8,149 nucleotides of DNA from Acidimicrobiia bacterium (GCA_020352575.1 CP070681.1:1590917-1599065), one strand, 5' to 3'. Shown: positions 1 through 6,812, counted from the first letter of the stretch. Program-made: numbers and translations. The notes: generated by a model from the letters alone, not told the origin.

Positions 1-380
1 AGCGAGTCCTGGGCGTCATAGATGCTGAACCCGGAGCGGTATCCGATGCGGTGTGCCTCCCGGCGGAGGATGCGCACGCACGCCGAGTGGAAGGTCGAGA
101 CCCACATGCTGCGAACCGAGTCGCCGACGAGCTTGCCGACCCGCTCCTTCATCTCGTTCGCTGCCTTGTTGGTGAACGTGATGGCGAGGATCGACGACGG
201 CGCCACCCCGAGGTCGCGGATGAGGTGGGCGATGCGATAGGTGAGCACCCGCGTCTTGCCCGAGCCTGCGCCGGCGACCACGAGGACCGGTCCTTCGGTC
301 GTGGTCACCGCCTCGCGTTGGGTCGGGTTGAGCTCGTCGAGCAACGACGACTCGGCAACATCCGGGAAGAACGACTCCAT
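1..380 (-). CDS. pcrA: ATP-dependent DNA helicase PcrA/UvrD (N-terminal part, runs off window)
   Basis: Superfamily 1 3'-to-5' DNA helicase acting in the cytoplasm in nucleotide excision repair and in clearing stalled or recombining DNA. Only the first 126 codons are inside the window. The protein begins [20 protein letters not shown]. The Q-motif region (LNPTQREAV) is at about residues 17-25, Walker A GAGSGKT at 37-43, motif Ia [10 protein letters not shown] at about 68-77, and motif Ib [12 protein letters not shown] at about 95-106, followed by the [10 protein letters not shown] stretch typical of PcrA/UvrD. An in-frame TAA lies 12 codons upstream of the ATG at 380 with no other start codon between, so the start is well fixed. 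No Shine-Dalgarno sequence is visible; a TACCAT hexamer 8 nt upstream suggests a leaderless message. It lies 47 bp downstream of the histidine kinase stop on the same strand. PcrA and UvrD cannot be told apart from this fragment. Confidence 0.93.
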   Translation of the reverse strand, partial: MESFFPDVAESSLLDELNPTQREAVTTTEGPVLVVAGAGSGKTRVLTYRIAHLIRDLGVAPSSILAITFTNKAANEMKERVGKLVGDSVRSMWVSTFHSACVRILRREAHRIGYRSGFSIYDAQDS

Positions 381-388
381 CGGGGGCG

Positions 389-394
389 ATGGTA
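389..394 (-). promoter_or_regulatory. Possible -10 element (TACCAT) for leaderless pcrA
   Basis: On the minus strand TACCAT fits the TAnnnT form of a -10 box and ends 8 nt before the pcrA ATG. No ribosome binding site precedes that ATG. This arrangement matches leaderless transcripts, which are common in Actinobacteria. No convincing -35 is seen. Inference only. Confidence 0.35.
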
Positions 395-427
395 ACGAGC
401 CCCACGGACCGAATTACAGGGCTGTGA

Positions 428-1309
428 CTAGCCCCAGCTGAGGCCGGTGGTGTCGACCGCCGACGCCACCATCGAGCGGTTCATGGCGCCCACGTGGGTC
501 TGGGAGAGCGGGAGGCTCACGCAGAATCGGGATCCGGTCGGGAAACGTGGCTCGAACCACAGCTCCCCGCCCATCTGCTGGGCGAGCTTGCGGGCGATCG
601 GCAGGCCGAGTCCCATGCCCTGGTGGGAGCGGGCATCGCCCGCCGAGCCCTGCTCGAACTCCTGGAAGATGGCCGCCCGGCGTTCCATCGGCACGCCCGC
701 CCCGTTGTCCGAGACGGTCAACTGGTAGTGGGTGCCGATGTAGGTGCCTTCCACGCTGACCGCGTCGCCGCCATGGACGCGGGCATTGGCCAAGAGGTTG
801 CGAAGGATCTGCCCCACTCGCTTCGGGTCGGCGTACACCTTGACCCCACTCGGTACGAACACCTGCAGGTCCCGGCGATGTGCGGGGGTGAAGATCGTCG
901 GCACGATCTCGTCGAGGGCCTCGGAGATGTCCATCACCTGCGGCTCGAGGTCGAGGCGACCGGCCTCGATGCGGGGGACCACGAGGATGTCCTCGACCAG
1001 GGTCGAGAGGTGGTCTGCTTCGCGACAGATGATGGCGAGGAACTCGTCGCGCTCCTCGGGTGAGTGCGCCTCCCAGTCGACTCGAAGGGCCTCGGCGAAG
1101 CCGGCGATCGACGTGAGCGGCGTGCGGAGTTCGTGCGACACCATCGAGACGAACTCGTTCTTGAGGCGATTCGCACCGCGGAAGCTCGTCTCTGCGATCC
1201 GGCGCTGGCGCAGGGCCCACAAAAGGGCGCCGAGCGCGAGGAGGAGTGCACCCAGCATTGCCAGGTACACCGTCAGGCCCATGCCTGCAGCGAGTTCATT
1301 CAGAATCAT
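428..1309 (-). CDS. Membrane-anchored sensor histidine kinase lacking a sensor domain
   Basis: Histidine kinase of 293 aa. A single hydrophobic segment at about residues 10-33 is followed by the positive stretch RQRR, placing the catalytic part in the cytoplasm. Only about nine residues precede the segment, so there is no extracellular sensor, and I see no HAMP or PAS domain. The HisKA dimerisation domain (about 45-120) carries SMVSHELRTPL with phosphoacceptor His59. The ATPase domain has N-box LRNLLANARVHGG (Asn175), G1 DNGAGVP (Asp201), F-box FQEFEQG and G2 GMGLGLPIARKL at 231-242, so it looks catalytically complete. The usual LLDLSRIEAG stretch after HisKA reads ILVVPRIEAG. A tail of about 24 residues follows the ATPase fold. 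The start overlaps the upstream CheA-like gene by 14 bp and has its own GAGGAG site, so translation is probably coupled. No response-regulator gene follows; the CheA-like protein's receiver is the nearest candidate target (inference). Confidence 0.93.
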   Translation of the reverse strand: MILNELAAGMGLTVYLAMLGALLLALGALLWALRQRRIAETSFRGANRLKNEFVSMVSHELRTPLTSIAGFAEALRVDWEAHSPEERDEFLAIICREADHLSTLVEDILVVPRIEAGRLDLEPQVMDISEALDEIVPTIFTPAHRRDLQVFVPSGVKVYADPKRVGQILRNLLANARVHGGDAVSVEGTYIGTHYQLTVSDNGAGVPMERRAAIFQEFEQGSAGDARSHQGMGLGLPIARKLAQQMGGELWFEPRFPTGSRFCVSLPLSQTHVGAMNRSMVASAVDTTGLSWG

Positions 1310-3338
1310 CAGCAGACTCCTCTGCAGGATGTTTCGGCGCCCCGCGGCGATCCTTGACCAAATCCCTCACCGCCTCGACGAACGCCCCTTCCCCGAGGCC
1401 CGCCTTCTCGAATGCGAGGTCGGCGCCGGCGGCAAGCGCTCGCCGCAACTCGGAGTCGGAGCCGACGCCCGTGAGCACGCAGATCGGGACGTCGACGCCC
1501 CTGTTGCGCAGTGCGGCGATGAGCTCGACCCCGTCCTGTCCGGGCATGTCGAGGTCGGTGATGATGAGCGATGCCTGCCACGTCTCGGGGTGCGCAAGGA
1601 GCTCGAGGCCGCCCGAGAACGGCACGACGTCGAAGCCGGCCGACGTGAGGCTGGCGGCGAGCAACTGGCGGGCCGCCCGGGAGTCGTCGACCACGAGGAC
1701 GCGGGGGCGGGGACCCAACTCCCGTACAGCGAGGGCTGCAGCTCTGGCGATGGCGCGCCGATCGAGCATGGCCACGAAGTCGCCGCCACCGAGGAGGGCC
1801 GCACCCGACAGGAGATCCACACCACGCAGGGACGGTCCGAGTTGCTTCGCAATGCCGCGCACCCGCTGGATGCCTCCCTCGATGCCGATGGCGAGCCCGG
1901 TGCCGATTCCGGCCAGGACCACCACCTCCGACGCCGGGCTGTCGGCGCCGCCCAGGACACGGCTGAGCGAGGCATACGGAAGGGACTCGTCGCCGTGGAG
2001 GAATCGGCGCCCTTCGTCGGTGAAGTACTCATCTCGGGCCTCGACGACGTCGACCACTGCAGTGACGGGCAGGGCCCACCGCTGGCCCTGGGAGCCGATG
2101 ACCGCGACCCCCTGCATGGCGCGCAGCCGCGGCAACCGGAGGGTCACCGTCGTGCCACGCGCCGAGCCACTCGTGACCTGCACGGCACCGTCGAGCGATT
2201 CGACGACCCTGGCGACGAGCGCAAGGCCCGCGCCGTCACCAGAGAACTGGGTGGGCACGTCGGCTGTGGAGAACCCGGGAACGAACAGCGCCTGCGTGAG
2301 CTGGTCGGCATCGGAGGCCGGATGGACACCGGGATGCTCGGCCACCTTGCTCCACCGCACCCCACGACCGTCGTCCTCGACATTGATGACGAGTACATCG
2401 TCCTCGGCGGCGAACCGGATGCGGATCCGACCGGCTCGGGGCTTGGAGGCGGCGAGTCGTTGGGAGGGGAGTTCGATCCCGTGCTCGATGGCATTCACGA
2501 CGAGGTGGCGGATCGGCTCTCGGAGCGCATCGAGGATGTAGCGGTCGGCCTCGACGTCCTCGCCCTCGACCATGGTCGCCACGTCCTTGCCGGAGCGTCG
2601 GGCGATGTACCGCACCAGCTGCCCGAGGGTGTCGGTGACGAGGGAACTGGCCGCACCCGTGAGTCCCGCAGCCTCGTCGAAGAGCGCCCTCACGGACGAG
2701 AGCAGGCCGGACGTGGCGGCCTGCCAGTCCCCGGCCCCGTCTGCGCCGAGCGACTCCTGCAGTGCGTCTATGAGCGCCTCCGTGTCGAGGCGCTGTTGGG
2801 CGATGGCGTCCACGAGCCGACCGAAGCGAGCCGAGTCGATGGCAGCGGTCTCGTCGAGGAAGTGGGGCACCGAGTCGACGACGAGGCCGCCGAGGTCGGG
2901 CAGGTCCCGGGCGAGGGCGTAGAACGTCTCCTCCTCACCCGAGGGCCGGGCCGACGAGAAGGGGTTCTCACCTCCAACGATACGAATGAGCGCATCGAGC
3001 CCGTCCGCGTCGCGCCGGGGAGGCGAGGAGACTGCGGCGACGAGCGCCTGGGAGGCAGCCACGACGGCGTCTGCCAGTTCCTCGTCGAACGCCCGGGCGC
3101 CACGGCGAATGCCGGCCCAGGTCGACTCGAGCAGCTTGGCCACGGCCGACAGCGGTTCATCGGCCATGAACGCGGCATTGCCCTTGATCGTGTGGGCATC
3201 ACGCTCGGCCTCCTCGGCCGTGTCGTCGCGCCATTCCCCGTCGCGCCACGCACGCGCGTTCCGGAGCAGGCGCGTGGCCCGCTCTCGGATCTCCTCGACG
3301 AACAGCTCGACGAGTTGGGGATCGTTCATGGGCGTCAC
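1296..3338 (-). CDS. CheA-like hybrid histidine kinase (Hpt, ATPase, CheW-like, receiver)
   Basis: Protein of 680 aa, soluble, with no membrane segment. An N-terminal Hpt domain (about 5-105) has the motif AHTIKGNAAF with phosphoacceptor His49. Residues about 110-205 are a linker I cannot assign; no CheY-binding P2 is seen and the usual P3 helix (LVGELV-type) is not recognisable. The CheA-type ATPase domain (about 245-403) has N-box HLVVNAIEHGIE (Asn282), G1 EDDGRGV (Asp323), then FVPGFSTA and a G2 box SGDGAGLALV where CheA normally has SGRGVGMDVV. A CheW-like domain follows (about 408-535). The C-terminal receiver (about 545-662) has acidic pair Asp551/Asp552, phosphoacceptor Asp595 in ITDLDMPG, Thr623 and Lys645 (followed by Ala, not the usual Pro). 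I choose the GTG at 3338, 4 nt after GGAGG; an ATG three codons inside (3329) is possible but sits 13 nt from it. It overlaps the histidine kinase by 14 bp. No receptor, CheR, CheB or CheY gene is in the window, so a role outside chemotaxis is likely (inference). Confidence 0.9.
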   Translation of the reverse strand: MTPMNDPQLVELFVEEIRERATRLLRNARAWRDGEWRDDTAEEAERDAHTIKGNAAFMADEPLSAVAKLLESTWAGIRRGARAFDEELADAVVAASQALVAAVSSPPRRDADGLDALIRIVGGENPFSSARPSGEEETFYALARDLPDLGGLVVDSVPHFLDETAAIDSARFGRLVDAIAQQRLDTEALIDALQESLGADGAGDWQAATSGLLSSVRALFDEAAGLTGAASSLVTDTLGQLVRYIARRSGKDVATMVEGEDVEADRYILDALREPIRHLVVNAIEHGIELPSQRLAASKPRAGRIRIRFAAEDDVLVINVEDDGRGVRWSKVAEHPGVHPASDADQLTQALFVPGFSTADVPTQFSGDGAGLALVARVVESLDGAVQVTSGSARGTTVTLRLPRLRAMQGVAVIGSQGQRWALPVTAVVDVVEARDEYFTDEGRRFLHGDESLPYASLSRVLGGADSPASEVVVLAGIGTGLAIGIEGGIQRVRGIAKQLGPSLRGVDLLSGAALLGGGDFVAMLDRRAIARAAALAVRELGPRPRVLVVDDSRAARQLLAASLTSAGFDVVPFSGGLELLAHPETWQASLIITDLDMPGQDGVELIAALRNRGVDVPICVLTGVGSDSELRRALAAGADLAFEKAGLGEGAFVEAVRDLVKDRRGAPKHPAEESADDSE
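1317..1322 (-). promoter_or_regulatory. Ribosome binding site of the histidine kinase gene
   Basis: GAGGAG on the minus strand, 7 nt before the ATG at 1309, inside the last codons of the CheA-like gene. It fixes the kinase start and supports translation coupled to the upstream gene. Confidence 0.75.
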
Positions 3339-3342
3339 GTGA

Positions 3343-3347
3343 CCTCC
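3343..3347 (-). promoter_or_regulatory. Ribosome binding site of the CheA-like gene
   Basis: GGAGG (extended match GGAGGT) on the minus strand, 4 nt before the GTG at 3338 and 13 nt before the ATG at 3329. The spacing is slightly short for the GTG but too long for the ATG, which favours the GTG. Confidence 0.65.
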
Positions 3348-3356
3348 GTGTACTCA

Positions 3357-3371
3357 GCCCTCAGGGAGGGC
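3357..3371 (-). repeat. Small inverted repeat in the CheA-like gene leader
   Basis: GCCCTC and GAGGGC form a perfect 6-bp stem with a 3-nt loop. On the minus-strand transcript it ends 18 nt before the GTG start. It contains CCUCC, which could alternatively pair with the GGAGG ribosome binding site just downstream. No U-run follows, so it is not a standard terminator. Confidence 0.45.
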
Positions 3372-3372
3372 A

Positions 3373-3468
3373 TCGGTCCCGGAGGGGACGACTTGAGGGA
3401 TCCTCCCCTACCCCCGCCCCCCGGCGGCGGCACCCTGACCGGGCGAGCCGCGGGACCGACCTCGGTCC
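3373..3468 (-). repeat. Three copies of a GGACCGA/TCGGTCC element in the guaA to cheA-like gap
   Basis: The gap between guaA and the CheA-like gene (3339-3467) holds no gene. On the minus-strand RNA, GGACCGA (3468-3462) is followed after two bases by TCGGTCCC (3459-3452), and 71 nt later by GGGACCGA (3380-3373). The middle copy can pair with the first (7 bp, or 6 bp with a tetraloop) or with the last (8 bp), but not both. The first hairpin begins in the guaA stop codon. No U-tract follows it, so it is at best a weak terminator. Confidence 0.5.
3402..3422 (-). other. G-run cluster on the minus strand (possible G-quadruplex)
   Basis: On the minus strand the segment reads as runs of six, five, four and two Gs separated by one or two bases. 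Only three runs have three or more Gs, so a full three-tetrad quadruplex would need a bulge; a two-tetrad form is possible. It lies between guaA and the CheA-like gene, inside the loop of the long alternative pairing. Confidence 0.35.
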
Positions 3469-5027
3469 TATTCCCACTCGATCGTCGACGGGGGCTTCGA
3501 CGAGATGTCATACGCGACCCGATTGATGCCCTCGACCTCGTTGATCACCCTGCTGCTGATCCGCTCGAGCACCTCGTAGGGAAGGCGGGCCCAATCGGCG
3601 GTCATGGCGTCATCGCTCGTGACCGCCCGGAGGATGAGCGGGTACGCGTAGGTACGGAAGTCACCCTGGACACCGACACTCTTGATGGCCGGGAGCACGC
3701 CGAACGACTGCCATACCTCGTTGTAGAGGCCGGCTCGGGTGATCTCCTCGAGGATGATCGAATCGGCCGCCCGCAGGATGTCGAGGCGCTCCTTCGTGAC
3801 CTCGCCGATGACCCGAACGGCAAGCCCGGGGCCCGGGAACGGCTGGCGCCAGACGATCTCCTCGGGAAGGCCCAGCTCCTCGCCGACGGCGCGGACCTCG
3901 TCCTTGAAGAGGTCGCGGAGCGGCTCCACGAGGTCGAACGCGAGGTCGTCCGGGAGCCCACCCACGTTGTGGTGCGACTTGATCTTCGCGGCGTCCTTCG
4001 AGCCCGACTCGATCACGTCGGGATAGAGCGTGCCCTGGACGAGGAAGCGTGCGTCGCTCAGTTTGCGGGCCTCCTCCTCGAACACGCGGATGAACGTCTC
4101 ACCGATCGCCTTGCGCTTCTCCTCCGGGTCCGTCACCCCGGCGAGGCGTTCGAGGAAGCGATCTTCGGCCTTCACGTGGACGAGGTGCACGTTGAAGTTG
4201 CGACGGAAGGTCTCTTCGACCTGCTCCCCTTCGTCGGCACGCATCAGGCCGTGGTCCACGAAGATGCACGTCAATTGGTCCCCGACGGCCCGCTGGACGA
4301 TGGCGGCGGCCACCGAGCTGTCCACCCCGCCCGAGAGCCCGCAGATGATCTTCTCGTCACCGACCTGGGCCCGGATCGCATCGATGGAATGCTCGATGAT
4401 GTTGAGGTGCGTCCACGTCGGACGGGCCTCGCAGACCTGGTGGAGGAAGTGGCGGAGGATCTCGTTGCCGCGTGGGGTGTGGCCGACCTCCGGGTGGAAC
4501 TGCACGCCATAGAGGCCCCTTTCGGGACACTCCATGGCGGCGACGGCGGCGCCGGGGGTCGTGGCGACGGCAGTGAAGCCCTCGGGCACCGCGACCACCT
4601 CGTCCTTGTGGCTCATCCAGACCGGCTGCTCCTCGGGGAGGTCGTGGAAGAGGACGGCATCGGGGCTCGTGACGGTGAGGTCGGCACGGCCGTACTCGGC
4701 GCCGTCGGAGTGTGCGACCTCCCCTCCGAGCGTCGCGGCGAGGAGCTGGTGGCCGTAGCAGATGCCGAGCACCGGGATCCCGAGGTCGAGGATGGCGGGG
4801 TCGATCCGGTAGGCGTCCTCGGCGTACACCGATGCGGGCCCACCGGACAGGATGATCCCGATCGGGGCACGGTCTGCCACCTCGGCGGCGCCGATGTCAC
4901 GTGGGACGATCTCGCTGAAGACGTGGGCCTCACGGACCCGCCGGGCGATGAGCTGTGCGTACTGGGCCCCGAAGTCGACGACGAGCACCCGATCGACGTC
5001 CCCGCTCGATGCCTGCCCGTACGTCAT
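3468..5027 (-). CDS. guaA: GMP synthase (glutamine-hydrolysing)
   Basis: Converts XMP, glutamine and ATP to GMP in the last step of guanine nucleotide synthesis; cytoplasmic, normally a dimer. It has 519 aa, normal for the family. The N-terminal class I glutamine amidotransferase domain (about 12-200) begins [20 protein letters not shown] and carries the nucleophile Cys90 in GICYGHQLL with His178 and Glu180 in QFHPEV. The ATP pyrophosphatase domain follows with P-loop [10 protein letters not shown] at 231-240. The C-terminal dimerisation domain includes [16 protein letters not shown] (394-409) and ends KPPSTIEWE, the conserved XMP-binding terminus. The ATG at 5027 gives the expected N terminus; the frame stays open upstream to 5528 but that part lies antisense to the protease gene and has no GuaA homology. 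Upstream are GAGG (5 nt) and AAGGAG (10 nt). It diverges from the protease gene with 58 bp between starts. All key residues are present. Confidence 0.98.
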   Translation of the reverse strand: MTYGQASSGDVDRVLVVDFGAQYAQLIARRVREAHVFSEIVPRDIGAAEVADRAPIGIILSGGPASVYAEDAYRIDPAILDLGIPVLGICYGHQLLAATLGGEVAHSDGAEYGRADLTVTSPDAVLFHDLPEEQPVWMSHKDEVVAVPEGFTAVATTPGAAVAAMECPERGLYGVQFHPEVGHTPRGNEILRHFLHQVCEARPTWTHLNIIEHSIDAIRAQVGDEKIICGLSGGVDSSVAAAIVQRAVGDQLTCIFVDHGLMRADEGEQVEETFRRNFNVHLVHVKAEDRFLERLAGVTDPEEKRKAIGETFIRVFEEEARKLSDARFLVQGTLYPDVIESGSKDAAKIKSHHNVGGLPDDLAFDLVEPLRDLFKDEVRAVGEELGLPEEIVWRQPFPGPGLAVRVIGEVTKERLDILRAADSIILEEITRAGLYNEVWQSFGVLPAIKSVGVQGDFRTYAYPLILRAVTSDDAMTADWARLPYEVLERISSRVINEVEGINRVAYDISSKPPSTIEWE

Positions 5028-5037
5028 GTCGCCCTCA

Positions 5038-5043
5038 CTCCTT
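5038..5043 (-). promoter_or_regulatory. Ribosome binding site of guaA
   Basis: AAGGAG on the minus strand, 10 nt before the ATG at 5027; a second, weaker GAGG (5036-5033) lies 5 nt before it. Either could serve, and both support the ATG over upstream in-frame starts. Confidence 0.55.
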
Positions 5044-5069
5044 CCCCATCCGCACCTGCAGGGGGCGGC

Positions 5070-5076
5070 TACGGTA
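5070..5076. promoter_or_regulatory. Overlapping divergent -10-like elements between guaA and the protease gene
   Basis: On the plus strand TACGGT (5070-5075) ends 10 nt before the protease ATG. On the minus strand the overlapping TACCGT (5076-5071) lies 43 nt before the guaA ATG, leaving room for a short leader with its ribosome binding site. Both fit TAnnnT. They are centred on a GGTACC palindrome flanked by GGCT and AGCC, so the site is nearly symmetric. No clear -35 box is seen on either side. Inference from sequence form only. Confidence 0.4.
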
Positions 5077-5085
5077 CCAGCCTCG

Positions 5086-5829
5086 ATGCTCCCCACTCCC
5101 GCCCCTGACGCGCCCACCGAGCCCCGGCCGTCGCCGTTCAGCGGCTCGGACGTGGCGATCGTCCTGGGGTGCGCACTCCTCCTCCCACTCCTCGTTGCAC
5201 CCGCCGTCACCGAGCTGAGCGCAACCACCGTGTTCGGACTGCTCCTCCCCGCACAATGGCTCGGCAACGGCATCGGCCTGTTCATCGTCGCCCGCCGGAG
5301 AAGGGCCACCGAGGCCGACTTCGGGCTCCCGATCCTCCCGAGGGACTTCGGCGGCATCGGCGTCGGCATGCTCGCGTTCATCGCCGTGCTCAGCCTCCTC
5401 GGACCACTCGTGGAGTCGCTCGACCTCGAGGACACGAGCCAGGTGGCAGCCGCTGCCTTCGGCGAGATCGACTCGCCGCTCCTCCTCGCCGCCGCGATCA
5501 TCAGCATCTGTGTGCTCGCCCCACTCATGGAGGAGATGACCTACCGCGGGGTGCTCCACGGGGCGCTTCGCAACCGACTCGGCGGCATCGCCACGGTGCT
5601 GGTCGGCTCGGCGATCTTCTCGGTGGCGCACCTCTCGGGCCTCGAGACAGAGGTCGACCGCTACTGGGTGGTGGCCGGGATCTCGATGCTGCAGATCTTC
5701 CTGTTCGCGCTCGTCCTCGGGTGGCTGCGGGAGCGGGACCGGCGTATCGGCAGGGCATTCTTCGCCCACGGCGCGTGGAACGCCATCAACCTCATCGCCA
5801 TCCTGTCGCTGCCCTACCTCGAGGGCTGA
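5086..5829 (+). CDS. CPBP family intramembrane metalloprotease (CAAX protease / Abi-type)
   Basis: Predicted intramembrane glutamic-type or metal-dependent protease of 247 aa (the Rce1-like CPBP family). The three family motifs are all present: EExxxR as EEMTYRG with Glu149, Glu150 and Arg154; FxxxH as FSVAH with Phe178 and His182; and HxxxN as HGAWN with His228 and Asn232. About six to eight hydrophobic segments are visible, near residues 23-42, 48-68, 89-109, 131-148, 166-181, 194-213 and 224-243. A Pro-rich N-terminal stretch (about 1-17) is likely cytoplasmic or disordered. The frame is open upstream to 4852 but that lies within guaA on the other strand; ATG 5086 is the only sensible start. 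No Shine-Dalgarno is seen, and a TACGGT hexamer 10 nt upstream hints at a leaderless or very short leader. It is the only plus-strand gene, and it ends 3 bp from the trpS stop. Its substrate cannot be told from sequence. Confidence 0.92.
   Translation: MLPTPAPDAPTEPRPSPFSGSDVAIVLGCALLLPLLVAPAVTELSATTVFGLLLPAQWLGNGIGLFIVARRRRATEADFGLPILPRDFGGIGVGMLAFIAVLSLLGPLVESLDLEDTSQVAAAAFGEIDSPLLLAAAIISICVLAPLMEEMTYRGVLHGALRNRLGGIATVLVGSAIFSVAHLSGLETEVDRYWVVAGISMLQIFLFALVLGWLRERDRRIGRAFFAHGAWNAINLIAILSLPYLEG
5811..5826. repeat. Small inverted repeat at the convergent protease/trpS ends
   Basis: GCCCT and AGGGC form a 5-bp stem around a 6-nt loop; the centre also holds the palindrome CCTCGAGG. It sits in the last codons of the protease gene, just past the trpS stop on the other strand, where a bidirectional terminator could lie. 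No T-run follows on either side, so a terminator role is doubtful. Confidence 0.25.
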
Positions 5830-5832
5830 CGG

Positions 5833-6807
5833 CTACGCGAGTCCGATCGCGGCCCTGACCTCACCGAGGGTGTCCTCGGCCATCTCACGGCCGCGCGCGG
5901 CGTGGGAGGTGAGGATCCCCTCCACCTCTCCATCATCGAGGGACTCGAACTTCTCCCGGAGTGGGCGGAGGCCTTCGACCACGGCTTCGCCCACCGCGAC
6001 CTTGAAGTGCCCGTAGAGGGATTCGCCCCACTCGGCCTCGATCTCGGGGATCGAAGCACCGCTGAACACGCTGAAGATCTCGATGAGGTTGCTGATGCCG
6101 GGCTTCTCGTCCCAGTCGTACCGCACCTCGGTGCCCGAGTCGGTGACGGCCCGCTTGAACTTCTTCATGACCCGGTCTGGGTCCTCGAAGAGCATCACGG
6201 TCGCGTTCTGGTCGGGGTCCGACTTCGACATCTTCGAGGTGGGGTCCTGCAGGGACATGACCCGGGCACCGATCTCGGGGGTGATCCGCTCGGGCACCGG
6301 GAAGACCTCGCCGTACATCCCGTTGAAACGCTGCGCGATGTCCCGGGTGAGTTCGAGGTGCTGGGTCTGGTCGTCACCGACCGGGACCGCCGTCGCCTTG
6401 TGGATGAGGATGTCTGCGGCCTGGAGCAACGGGTAGGCAAACAGTCCGAAGCGCTCCCCCGCCTTCTCCGACTTGTCCTTGAACTGCGTCATCCGGGTGA
6501 GGGGTCCGAACGGGGTGTCTGCGCCGAGGATCCACATGAGCTCGGCGTGTTGGGGGACGTCGGCCTGCCGGTAGATGAGCGAACGCTCGGGATCGACGCC
6601 GGCGGCGATGAACGCCTTGGCGAGATAGGTCCGGTTCACCCTGAGCTCGGCAGGCTCGTGGGGCATGGTGATCGCATGGAAGTCGACGACGCAGTAGATG
6701 GCGTCGTACTCGTCCTGCATGGTCACCCAGTTGTTGAACGCGCCGATCAGGTTGCCGAGGTGGACGGAGCCGGTCGGCTGCATGCCGGAGAAGACTCGCT
6801 TGGTCAC
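5833..6807 (-). CDS. trpS: Tryptophanyl-tRNA synthetase
   Basis: Class I aminoacyl-tRNA synthetase that charges tRNA-Trp with tryptophan, using ATP; cytoplasmic homodimer. It has 324 aa, normal for bacterial TrpS. The N terminus reads MTKRVFSGMQPTGSVHLGNL, with the HIGH-type signature PTGSVHLGN at 11-19. The Trp-binding region PLLQAADIL (126-134) carries the conserved Asp132-type residue, GDDQTQHLELTRDIA is at 144-158, and the KMSKS loop is intact at 192-196. I choose the GTG at 6807, preceded 5 nt upstream by AAAGGG; it gives the family's standard N terminus. The same frame is open to 6939, but that part overlaps the permease gene and has no TrpS homology. It follows the permease by 67 bp on the same strand and may be read with it. 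No T-box leader is visible, and the gap is too short to hold one. Confidence 0.98.
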   Translation of the reverse strand: MTKRVFSGMQPTGSVHLGNLIGAFNNWVTMQDEYDAIYCVVDFHAITMPHEPAELRVNRTYLAKAFIAAGVDPERSLIYRQADVPQHAELMWILGADTPFGPLTRMTQFKDKSEKAGERFGLFAYPLLQAADILIHKATAVPVGDDQTQHLELTRDIAQRFNGMYGEVFPVPERITPEIGARVMSLQDPTSKMSKSDPDQNATVMLFEDPDRVMKKFKRAVTDSGTEVRYDWDEKPGISNLIEIFSVFSGASIPEIEAEWGESLYGHFKVAVGEAVVEGLRPLREKFESLDDGEVEGILTSHAARGREMAEDTLGEVRAAIGLA

Positions 6808-6812
6808 GGTGA

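Noticed and set aside
16..405. A 129-codon minus-strand frame at the left edge.
   Set aside because: It overlaps the pcrA start in another frame; the pcrA frame has helicase motifs while this one is Arg/Pro-rich without motifs.
3452..3468. A standard Rho-independent terminator after guaA.
   Set aside because: The stem is only 6-7 bp and is followed by CGCGGCTCG rather than a U-run.
4852..5085. An N-terminal extension of the protease into guaA.
   Set aside because: It is antisense to the start of guaA, polar, and unlike CPBP proteins; the ATG at 5086 gives a full set of membrane segments and motifs.
744..5108. A 1454-codon open frame on the plus strand running opposite the histidine kinase, the CheA-like gene and guaA.
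   Set aside because: It is a mirror of three well-supported minus-strand genes. GC-rich codon bias suppresses stops in this antisense frame, and the product is a low-complexity Arg/Asp/Gly/Glu/Val-rich string with no domain. Its passage through the 129-bp gap is notable but explained by the C/G-rich content there.
5028..5528. An N-terminal extension of guaA (frame open for 167 more codons).
   Set aside because: It lies antisense to the protease gene, has no GuaA homology, and GuaA of normal length begins at 5027 with ribosome sites upstream.
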